A stretch of DNA of 5,829 nt. It comes from Acidaminococcaceae bacterium. Its GTDB lineage: Bacteria; Bacillota; Negativicutes; Acidaminococcales; Acidaminococcaceae. The notes below the pieces were generated by a model. That model was not told the origin of the DNA. It made no database searches and saw only the letters and a list, made by a program, of their open reading frames with translations. Made by a program: the position numbers and the translations under genes. This document shows positions 1-5,767 of the stretch, piece by piece. Location: the NCBI GenBank assembly GCA_028693975.1, contig JAQUUF010000088.1, positions 1 to 5,829 on the forward strand, given 5' to 3'. The number at the start of each line of letters is the position of its first letter. Position 1 is the stretch's first letter.

Positions 1-235
1 AGGGCTCCAAGGTCACATAAGCTGTATGCAGCTTGGCTTCATTACCTTTGCTGCGCATATCGCGTAGCGCCATCACCTCTGCATGGGGCTGACCTGCCTT
101 GTGGTGGTAGCCTTCACCAATAATAGCTCCTGCTGCATCAGTCAGGACACAGCCGACCATTGGGTTGGGACTGGTATCACCTTCGGCTTGCCTAGCCAAC
201 TCCAACGCCCGCAACATATAAAATTTATCTTCCAT
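1..235 (-). CDS. ribD: Riboflavin biosynthesis protein RibD, N-terminal deaminase part (truncated by window edge)
   Basis: The first 78 codons of RibD, the bifunctional pyrimidine deaminase/reductase that deaminates and then reduces the early pyrimidine intermediate of riboflavin synthesis in the cytosol. Visible are the family hallmark TSPNPMVG (residues 21-28) and the zinc-deaminase signature HAE (51-53), in which His binds zinc and Glu is the catalytic base. The fragment ends at a TLEP stretch, just before the expected PC...C zinc-ligand motif, which lies off the left edge, as does the whole reductase domain. The ATG at 235 is preceded by GGTGGTG at a 5-nt spacing. The gene lies directly downstream of an FMN riboswitch and terminator, which strongly supports the assignment and implies FMN-repressed expression. 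In Bacillota the following genes are usually ribE, ribBA and ribH, but none is visible here. Confidence 0.95.
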   Translation of the reverse strand, partial: MEDKFYMLRALELARQAEGDTSPNPMVGCVLTDAAGAIIGEGYHHKAGQPHAEVMALRDMRSKGNEAKLHTAYVTLEP

Positions 236-240
236 ATTTT

Positions 241-247
241 CACCACC
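241..247 (-). promoter_or_regulatory. Ribosome binding site of ribD
   Basis: GGTGGTG lies 5 nt upstream of the ribD ATG. It abuts the end of the terminator's T-rich tract and is not part of the terminator stem. This argues that control is by transcription termination rather than by occlusion of the ribosome binding site. Confidence 0.7.
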
Positions 248-291
248 AATAAATAAAACCACAGGTAGCCTAAGGGGGCTCTCCTATGGTT
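248..291 (-). terminator. Intrinsic terminator, expression platform of the FMN riboswitch
   Basis: Read on the minus strand, AACCATAGG (291-283) pairs with CCTGTGGTT (265-257) over 9 bp, with one U-G pair. An inner 4-bp AGCC/GGCT stem (280-277 with 270-267) closes a six-base loop CCCTTA. The tract TTATTTATT (256-248) follows immediately. The hairpin sits between the aptamer and ribD, which is the usual place for a riboswitch off-state terminator. I did not find a convincing long antiterminator. The best candidate is 5-bp pairing of GGGGC at the aptamer's 5' side (410-406) with GCCCC in the terminator (279-275). Confidence 0.88.
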
Positions 292-307
292 TGTTTTTAC
301 ACTGCGC

Positions 308-418
308 CAATCTTTTTTCATCCAGACTATACTGTCGGTATCGGAATTACACCGATTCATGCCCGAAGGCTCGCGGACTATACCGCCGGTAGGGATTTGC
401 ACCCTGCCCCAAAGACTG
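308..418 (-). promoter_or_regulatory. FMN riboswitch aptamer (RFN element)
   Basis: This is a full RFN aptamer read on the minus strand. P1 is formed by CAGTCTTT (418-411) and AAAGATTG (315-308), 8 bp with one G-U pair. The conserved core follows in order: GGGGCAGGGTG, CCCTACCGGCGGT, a GTCCGCGAGC block, a short stem capped by a TTCG tetraloop, ATCGGTGTAATTCCGAT (stem P5), CCGACAGT and AGTCTGGATGA. These match the known RFN consensus. In this family FMN binding stabilises the aptamer and favours the downstream terminator, which lowers expression of riboflavin genes. Its location between a promoter and ribD fits that role. Nothing conserved appears to be missing. Confidence 0.97.
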
Positions 419-439
419 CATATTTAATTATATGTATAT

Positions 440-466
440 ACTATAGCAGCACTAAGCAACTGTCAA
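440..466 (-). promoter_or_regulatory. Predicted sigma-A-type promoter of the riboswitch-rib operon
   Basis: A perfect -35 TTGACA (466-461) is followed, after a 15-nt spacer, by TATAGT (445-440), a 5/6 match to the -10 consensus. The -10 is preceded by TGC, an extended -10. The short spacer is compensated by the extended -10. The predicted start near 433 leaves about 15 nt before riboswitch stem P1. The -35 begins 7 nt beyond the rpe stop codon, so the intergenic space is used almost entirely for control elements. Not proven experimentally. Confidence 0.7.
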
Positions 467-473
467 GTTAGTC

Positions 474-1121
474 TTAGGCATTTCGCAAAGTTTTCACAGC
501 TTGTGCGGTATCTTCTGCTCCGTAAATATACGAGCCTGCCACCAAAACATCTGCTCCAGCCTTTTTGACTAGCTTAGCTGTCTCCTCGTTAATCCCTCCA
601 TCTACTTGTATCTTAATATCGCAGCCACTTTCCCGAATCATAGCACGTAGCATGGCAATCTTATCAATACAGCTGTAGATGAATTTCTGCCCGCCAAACC
701 CTGGGTTCACGGACATAATAAGAATCATATCCACATAGGGCAGAATTTCTTCCACCGTGGTCAGAGATGTAGCAGGATTGAGGGCTACACCTGCTCTGAT
801 ACCTTTTTCTTTGATGCTTTGGAGGACGCGATGCAAATGCTTAGTAGCCTCTACATGGACTACAATCATATCCGCTCCTGCGGCGGCAAAATCATCAATA
901 TAGGTCTCGGGATGTTCTACCATCAGATGGCAATCAAAGAACATCTTGGTCGCGTGACGTAATTTCTTCACTACCGGGGCACCAAAAGTAAGATTGGGCA
1001 CAAAATTACCATCCATAACATCGATATGGACCCAATCGGCTCCAGCTTGCTCTATTTTTTTAACTTCCTCACCCAAACACGCAAAATCAGCAGACAAAAT
1101 TGATGGTGCTATTAAAGTCAT
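474..1121 (-). CDS. rpe: Ribulose-phosphate 3-epimerase
   Basis: A 215-residue protein, the normal length for Rpe. It is a cytosolic TIM-barrel enzyme that interconverts D-ribulose 5-phosphate and D-xylulose 5-phosphate in the pentose phosphate pathway. Family landmarks are APSILSAD (5-12), HIDVMDG (32-38) with metal/catalytic His32 and Asp34, CHLM with His65, NPGFGGQ (139-145), QVDGG (172-176) with the second catalytic Asp174, and the phosphate-binding VAGS (194-197). All key residues are present. The ATG overlaps the rsgA stop as ATGA, and GGAAAGG (1134-1128) lies 6 nt upstream, so translation is probably coupled to rsgA. It appears to be the last gene of the upstream operon. The rib promoter begins 7 nt after its stop and no dedicated terminator lies between. 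Its substrate, ribulose 5-phosphate, is also a riboflavin precursor. Confidence 0.97.
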   Translation of the reverse strand: MTLIAPSILSADFACLGEEVKKIEQAGADWVHIDVMDGNFVPNLTFGAPVVKKLRHATKMFFDCHLMVEHPETYIDDFAAAGADMIVVHVEATKHLHRVLQSIKEKGIRAGVALNPATSLTTVEEILPYVDMILIMSVNPGFGGQKFIYSCIDKIAMLRAMIRESGCDIKIQVDGGINEETAKLVKKAGADVLVAGSYIYGAEDTAQAVKTLRNA

Positions 1122-2005
1122 CTTCTACCTTTCCTTTCTTTACTAGCCTTGATTTCTTCTAACATTGTTAAATACGAGCTATACCGCGAAGCAGCTATAT
1201 CGCCTCGTTCTACCGCTGCCTTTACCCCACAATCAGGCTCATGGGTATGCGTACAGCTGTTAAATCTGCACTGAGCAGCATAATCAGCAAATTCTCTGAA
1301 TTCACTAGCTAGGTTCCCCAGCTCCAATTCCTCCAAATTAAGATTGCCAAAGCCGGGAGTATCGGCTACATAGCCGCCGGCAAAGGGCAATAATTGGGCA
1401 AATCTAGTGGTATGACGGCCACGGCCAATTTTCTCGCTAACCGCGCCTGTCACCAAAGTCAAACTATTATCAATAGCATTCAAGGTAGTGGATTTGCCCA
1501 CCCCTGACGGTCCGGCAAAAACAGATATTTTGCCCGGCAGCAGTGCTTTGAGCTCTGCTACGCCTTGACCTTGCAAAGCCGAAATATCAAAAACCTTGTA
1601 GCCTATTTTCTCATAAATAGCACGGCAGGATTCCACTAACCCCTGGGGTGCCAGTTCCCTCTTGTTCAAACAGATTACTGCCGGTATTCTGGCCCATTCG
1701 GCCAGAGCCAACAGCTTGTCGGCCAAGAGAAAACTAAAATCAGGATTGGCACAGGCAAAGGCAACAATCACTAGGTCAATATTAGCCATTAAGGGTCGCT
1801 GCAAGAAATTCTTGCGCGGCATAATTGCACCAATCATACCTTCGTCTCCTACTTGCTCAAAGGAAACTATATCTCCTGTCACCAAACTGAATTTTTCTTT
1901 TTTGAGCTTACCCTTGACTTTACAGGTGTAGAGCTTGTTGTCCGGTGTTTCCACATAGTAATAACCATTATAGTTTTTAATTATGCGCCCTGTTAATTCA
2001 CTCAA
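1118..2005 (-). CDS. rsgA: Small ribosomal subunit biogenesis GTPase RsgA (YjeQ/CpgA)
   Basis: A 295-residue circularly permuted GTPase that checks late 30S subunit maturation. An N-terminal OB-fold (about 1-65) is followed by the GTPase motifs in permuted order: G4 NKRE (114-117), G5-like DISA (140-143), G1 GPSGVGKST (165-173), the GRGRHTT switch region (194-200) and G3 DTPG (215-218). The C-terminal zinc motif is C-x4-C-x-H-x5-C, with Cys246, Cys251, His253 and Cys259. G4 ends in Glu where most members have Asp. The start is TTG at 2005, overlapping the kinase stop as TTGA; GAGGAG lies 8 nt upstream and no nearby in-frame ATG competes. The 3' end overlaps rpe by 4 nt. In Bacillus subtilis the orthologue CpgA is a reported substrate of the kinase PrkC encoded next to it, so the pairing may be functional here too (inference). 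Confidence 0.96.
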   Translation of the reverse strand: MSELTGRIIKNYNGYYYVETPDNKLYTCKVKGKLKKEKFSLVTGDIVSFEQVGDEGMIGAIMPRKNFLQRPLMANIDLVIVAFACANPDFSFLLADKLLALAEWARIPAVICLNKRELAPQGLVESCRAIYEKIGYKVFDISALQGQGVAELKALLPGKISVFAGPSGVGKSTTLNAIDNSLTLVTGAVSEKIGRGRHTTRFAQLLPFAGGYVADTPGFGNLNLEELELGNLASEFREFADYAAQCRFNSCTHTHEPDCGVKAAVERGDIAASRYSSYLTMLEEIKASKERKGRR

Positions 2006-3975
2006 AGTTTCTTCTCCTCTTGCAAAGAACTATTCACGTAGAATTGCACTCTAGTGGGGCCTGCAACATTAACCTGCTGCCTAATACGCGCTCCGCTCTT
2101 AACCGAACCCGTATAAACCGTCGAGGTGCCGTTGTCATTAGCAACTACGATGCGCACATTATTATTAGCCGCACCAGACGGCACTACGAACTCTACTATC
2201 TTGATATTACCACTGACTGCATCACTACTGCCCTTATTGTCTTGCCCTTTACCACCCTTGGACACAACAATGGTAACGGCAGTACCCTTCCTTACTACAG
2301 CGCCAACACTAGGACTTGTCCTGAGCACCGTCTTGGCCGCAGCTTCGTTCTCTTCTTCGGTAATCTCTCCTATTGTCAAGCCGGCATCGGCCAGCTTAGC
2401 TTTGACGTCTTCTAGCTTAACACCGGATAAATCCGGCACGATAGCATCTTTATCACCGGAATTAACCACCAGATCAACCTGAACATCGTCTGCCACTTGA
2501 GTATCGCTAGCAATACTTTGCTCCAAAACCTCATCGGCTTTGGCTCCTGCTTTGTATTTAACCGTTACATTGCCCAGTTTAATTTTAGCTTTGCTCAAGA
2601 GTGTTTTGGCTTCACTGAGAGTCTTGCCTCTAAGATAAGGCATCTTCCCGGGCTCCACTCCTTTGCTAATGACTAGCAAAATAGTCCTGCCTTCACGAAC
2701 CTGACTATTGGCCCCTGGTATAGTACGACAGACCTGACCCGAAATTACTTCTGCATTATATTCTTCTTGCAATTTATAGTTTAACTTCAATTGCGTAAGA
2801 ATATTCTCTGCTTCTACGATAGTTTTCCCCTTAAGCTCAGGTATGACTACGACCGGCTTGGTTACTGTCAAAAGTCCAAAAGAAATACCGGCTATAGCCA
2901 GCATAGCCACGATAACCAAGAAGATACGCTTAAGCATCTTCTTATCCCGATTAGATTCTATGGGCGATTGTACCGCTAACTCCTCCTTGCCTTGAGTCAA
3001 GTTATTGTCTTGTACATTGGCCTCTTGCAGATTGGCTAACATATCGGCTTTATTAATTACCACCGTAGCGTCGTTAAACCCTTCTTCACTGTAATCAGGG
3101 TGGGTTGTTTTTACTTCTTCCTTGGCTACGGCATTATCTTCCTTGCTCTTGAGCAGCACTTCTGCCTTCTTCAAATCTACTAGCAGCTCTTGAGCTGAGG
3201 TATATCTATCCTCTGGCTTTTTGGCCAGTGCTTTGTCAACTATCTGCTCCAAAAACATCGGAATATCTTGCTTAATAGCATGGAGCGACGGTACTGTCTG
3301 TTGCACATGCATGAGAGCTACATCTAACGGTGTATCTGCCTCAAAGGGTAATTTCCCCGTCAGCATCTCGAAGAGAACCACTCCCAAAGAATAGAGGTCC
3401 GACCTTGGTGTCACCGGCTTGCCACAAGCTTGCTCCGGAGACAAATAATATACTGAACCTACTACCTTGTCTAGCGTAGTCGTTGCTTGGGTAGTAACTT
3501 TGGCAATGCCAAAATCTGTAACCTTGGCGATACCTTCTGTGGTCAATAAAATATTATGTGATTTAATATCACAATGCACTATATTGTGAATATGTGCTTG
3601 GATCAAAGCTGCAGCAATCCCCTTGGCAATGCCGATAGCTTTCTTAGGTTCTATGGCACCATGCTCCATGATATATTTCTTCAGAGTGGAACCATTGACA
3701 TATTCCATAACTATGTAATAAATACTATTATCAGTCCCCACATCGTACACACTGACGATATTAGGATGCAATAAGCTAGCCGCTGAACAGGCCTCCTGAC
3801 GGAAGTTCTTGATAAAAGTATCATTTTCTATATATTGGTCACGCAAAATCTTAATAGCGACATCTCTGTTGAGGAAGGTATCGTAGCCATGAAAAACTTC
3901 AGCCATGCCGCCGCCACCTATTTTGTTAATAATTTCATATCTTGCTCCGAGGGTTATTCTCTCATTATCTGCCAT
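2002..3975 (-). CDS. prkC: PASTA-domain membrane serine/threonine protein kinase (PrkC/PknB/StkP family)
   Basis: A 657-residue single-pass membrane kinase. The cytoplasmic Hanks-type domain covers about 10-275: Gly-rich loop GGGGMAEV (20-27), Lys42 of VAIK, alpha-C Glu61, catalytic loop HCDIKSHN (134-141) with Asp136, DFG (154-156), a Thr-rich activation loop (Thr161, 162, 165-167) and SPE (179-181). A polar juxtamembrane linker (about 275-347) leads to one transmembrane helix (about 350-371). Outside are three PASTA repeats (about 374-439, 440-507, 508-573), a Gly/Ser-rich linker and an extra beta-rich C-terminal domain (about 590-650). PASTA kinases bind muropeptides or lipid II and control growth, division or germination. 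The Arg before the catalytic Asp is Cys, making it a non-RD kinase. The ATG at 3975 lies 2 nt after the phosphatase stop, with GGAGGG at 6 nt. The phosphatase upstream is its expected antagonist. Confidence 0.96.
   Translation of the reverse strand: MADNERITLGARYEIINKIGGGGMAEVFHGYDTFLNRDVAIKILRDQYIENDTFIKNFRQEACSAASLLHPNIVSVYDVGTDNSIYYIVMEYVNGSTLKKYIMEHGAIEPKKAIGIAKGIAAALIQAHIHNIVHCDIKSHNILLTTEGIAKVTDFGIAKVTTQATTTLDKVVGSVYYLSPEQACGKPVTPRSDLYSLGVVLFEMLTGKLPFEADTPLDVALMHVQQTVPSLHAIKQDIPMFLEQIVDKALAKKPEDRYTSAQELLVDLKKAEVLLKSKEDNAVAKEEVKTTHPDYSEEGFNDATVVINKADMLANLQEANVQDNNLTQGKEELAVQSPIESNRDKKMLKRIFLVIVAMLAIAGISFGLLTVTKPVVVIPELKGKTIVEAENILTQLKLNYKLQEEYNAEVISGQVCRTIPGANSQVREGRTILLVISKGVEPGKMPYLRGKTLSEAKTLLSKAKIKLGNVTVKYKAGAKADEVLEQSIASDTQVADDVQVDLVVNSGDKDAIVPDLSGVKLEDVKAKLADAGLTIGEITEEENEAAAKTVLRTSPSVGAVVRKGTAVTIVVSKGGKGQDNKGSSDAVSGNIKIVEFVVPSGAANNNVRIVVANDNGTSTVYTGSVKSGARIRQQVNVAGPTRVQFYVNSSLQEEKKL
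2014..2019 (-). promoter_or_regulatory. Ribosome binding site deciding the TTG start of rsgA
   Basis: GAGGAG lies inside the last codons of the kinase gene, 8 nt before the TTG at 2005. The stop codon of the kinase overlaps this TTG, so terminating ribosomes are positioned to restart on rsgA. Confidence 0.75.
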
Positions 3976-3977
3976 AA

Positions 3978-4691
3978 TTAACCCTCCACATCCACAACAA
4001 TAAAGGAAATATTATCTCTGCCCCCTGCTGCCAGTGCCACCTGCATCAGCTTATCTGCCAGAGCATTAAGGTCCTCTTCCCGTATAATTTCCTGCAATTG
4101 TTGCAAAGGTACCATATTGGATAAGCCATCACTGCACAGCAGAATCTTGCGCGCACCACCTAAAAGAAACTCAAAAGTATCAACCTCTACCTCTGGGTCT
4201 GCTCCTACTGCACGCATAATGAGATGCTTTTTGGCAGAATTCTCTGCCTGAGTGGCAGTCATTTTTTTCTGGCGCACCATCTCCGCAACCAGACTATGGT
4301 CGCTGGTTACCTGTTTAAGCACATTATTCTGCAGCAGGTAAATTCTGCTATCACCCACATGACCCACAAAGGCATGATTTTTGTCAGACAAATAGAGTGC
4401 GGTCAAAGTCGTCCCCATACCGCTAAGCTTCTTATTGGCTTGACCCATCTCCCATATTTTCTTGTTAATATTCTCTATCTTAATTTGGAGGTAAGGCAGA
4501 ATCTGCTCCTCCGGCATCCCTTCGAACTCTAGGGTAGCCAAGAGCTTCACGGCTTCATAACTGGCAATTTCACCTGATTGGTGCCCACCCATACCGTCGG
4601 CAATAGCAAACAAATGGGGAATCTTCACCAATACTCTATCTTCATTATTCTCCCTAACCAAACCTCGATTAGTTCTGCATACAGCTTGCAA
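3978..4691 (-). CDS. stp: PP2C-family Ser/Thr protein phosphatase (Stp/PrpC)
   Basis: A 237-residue metal-dependent phosphatase, close to the usual length of about 240-250. It should dephosphorylate the adjacent PASTA kinase and its targets in the cytosol. PP2C motifs numbered from the chosen start are NED (Glu17, Asp18), ADGMGG (31-36) with metal ligand Asp32, GTT (Thr94, Thr95), GHVGDSR with Asp114, SDG with Asp188, and GRDN with Asp226 and Asn227. All metal ligands are present. The preferred start is TTG at 4691: GAGGTG lies exactly 6 nt upstream, and the resulting N-terminus aligns with that of B. subtilis PrpC. An ATG at 4763 is in frame but would overlap rlmN by 50 nt and add 24 residues that do not look like PP2C. 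A GTG at 4700 falls inside the Shine-Dalgarno. The gap to rlmN is then 22 nt. Confidence 0.95.
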   Translation of the reverse strand: MQAVCRTNRGLVRENNEDRVLVKIPHLFAIADGMGGHQSGEIASYEAVKLLATLEFEGMPEEQILPYLQIKIENINKKIWEMGQANKKLSGMGTTLTALYLSDKNHAFVGHVGDSRIYLLQNNVLKQVTSDHSLVAEMVRQKKMTATQAENSAKKHLIMRAVGADPEVEVDTFEFLLGGARKILLCSDGLSNMVPLQQLQEIIREEDLNALADKLMQVALAAGGRDNISFIVVDVEG

Positions 4692-4697
4692 TTTCTT

Positions 4698-4703
4698 CAC
4701 CTC
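4698..4703 (-). promoter_or_regulatory. Ribosome binding site deciding the TTG start of the phosphatase gene
   Basis: GAGGTG is a six-base match to the anti-Shine-Dalgarno consensus. It is placed 6 nt before the TTG at 4691, within the short gap after the rlmN stop. The site favours the TTG start over the upstream ATG at 4763, which lies inside rlmN. Confidence 0.75.
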
Positions 4704-4713
4704 GCGGACAAAA

Positions 4714-5766
4714 TTATTTCTCTTGTAAGGACTTCGCGCGCAATTGACCACAGGCCGCGTCAATATCTTTGCCCATTTCCCTGCGTACAGTCACGTTAAT
4801 ATTAGCTTTTTTCAAAACCTGGAAAAAGTTATTCACGGCCTCTGGTCGTGGGCGGCGATAGCCCTTCTCGGGCACCGGATTAGCTGGTATCAAATTAACG
4901 ACAGCAAGTTTGCGCCGTAGCAACGTCACCAGCTGACGCGCCATTTCTTCGCTATCGTTAAGTTTATCAATCAGGATGTATTCGTACATGACCTGACGCC
5001 CACTAGTCTGAGCATAGCGCTCAGCCATCTCAACAACATCGGCATAATTATATTTTTTATTAATTGGCATCAACTCTGTACGCAGCTCATCATTGGGAGC
5101 ATGCAAAGAAATAGCCAGATTAATCTTGGTACCACGCTCAATCAAAGTCGCTATCCCCGGAATAATACCACAGGTAGAAATAGTCATATTACGGTAGCTG
5201 ATACCTAGACCGTGGTCGGCATGAAGCAATTGCAAAGCCTGCAGCACCGCCTCCAGATTAAGCATCGGCTCACCGCTGCCCATAACTACCACGCGACTGA
5301 CTCTAGCACCTTGTTCCGCCAAGCTATGTTGAAAATAATAAATCTGCGCTAAAATCTCGCCACAGGTCAAATTACGCACCATCCCTTGCAGTCCGCTAGC
5401 GCAAAAGCTGCAATTCATATTACAGCCTACCTGCGATGATACGCAGACGCTATAGCCATAATCGTGCTGCATGAGGACGGTCTCCACACAATTGCCGTCG
5501 GGGAAGCCTAATAACACCTTGGTCGTCAAGCCATCTGTTGAGCGTTGCTCGCGCACTACCTTGAGTTGGCCCGGCAAGATAGTAAAATTGTTTTCTAATT
5601 GAGTTCTCTGCTCTTTGGACAGATTAGTCATTTCTGCAAAGCTGCTAGCAGCTTTTTCGTATAGCCACCTAAAGATTTGCTCAGCGCGGAATTTCTTGAA
5701 TCCCAGCGGTAGCAAAGCCTGCTGCATTTCCTCTAATGTAGTGCCAAATAATTCTTGTTGTGTCAT
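4714..5766 (-). CDS. rlmN: Dual-specificity 23S rRNA (A2503-C2) / tRNA (A37-C2) methyltransferase RlmN
   Basis: A 350-residue radical-SAM enzyme that methylates C2 of adenosine in 23S rRNA (A2503, peptidyl-transferase centre) and of A37 in some tRNAs. The 4Fe-4S cluster motif is C-x3-C-x2-C at Cys115, Cys119 and Cys122. The intermediate methyl-carrying Cys is expected at Cys108, seven residues upstream in CVSSQVGC. The second catalytic Cys is Cys339, in the C-terminal DIDAACGQL. The SAM-contacting GSGEP lies at 163-167. The N-terminal helical RNA-binding part (FRAEQIFRWLY, 26-36) is typical. The start chosen is ATG at 5766 because AAGGA lies 5 nt upstream and it falls 1 nt after the preceding stop. 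An in-frame ATG at 5808 would overlap the upstream gene and add 14 unusual residues. The RlmN identity is favoured over Cfr by the GEP motif and genomic context. Confidence 0.97.
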   Translation of the reverse strand: MTQQELFGTTLEEMQQALLPLGFKKFRAEQIFRWLYEKAASSFAEMTNLSKEQRTQLENNFTILPGQLKVVREQRSTDGLTTKVLLGFPDGNCVETVLMQHDYGYSVCVSSQVGCNMNCSFCASGLQGMVRNLTCGEILAQIYYFQHSLAEQGARVSRVVVMGSGEPMLNLEAVLQALQLLHADHGLGISYRNMTISTCGIIPGIATLIERGTKINLAISLHAPNDELRTELMPINKKYNYADVVEMAERYAQTSGRQVMYEYILIDKLNDSEEMARQLVTLLRRKLAVVNLIPANPVPEKGYRRPRPEAVNNFFQVLKKANINVTVRREMGKDIDAACGQLRAKSLQEK

Positions 5767-5767
5767 C

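Noticed and set aside
142..402. An 86-codon open frame on the minus strand across the riboswitch and the ribD start
   Set aside because: It overlaps the FMN aptamer, terminator and ribD in another frame, and its residues resemble no family. The RNA elements explain this sequence.
427..432. Perfect TATAAT on the minus strand as the rib -10 element
   Set aside because: It lies 28 nt from the TTGACA and has no acceptable -35 at 16-18 nt. The TGC-TATAGT at 445-440 fits better, although a second start cannot be excluded.
286..471. A 61-codon open frame on the plus strand antisense to the riboswitch
   Set aside because: It lies entirely over the leader and promoter and shows no coding features; it is an accidental frame.
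451..472. Imperfect dyad ACTAA...TTAGT around the -35 box, as a possible rpe terminator or operator
   Set aside because: The stems are short with mismatches, there is no T-tract, and no known operator matches; it is likely chance.
2020..2482. Two overlapping plus-strand open frames (131 and 118 codons) antisense to the kinase's PASTA region
   Set aside because: They are shadows of the well-supported kinase gene, with low-complexity composition and no recognisable domain.
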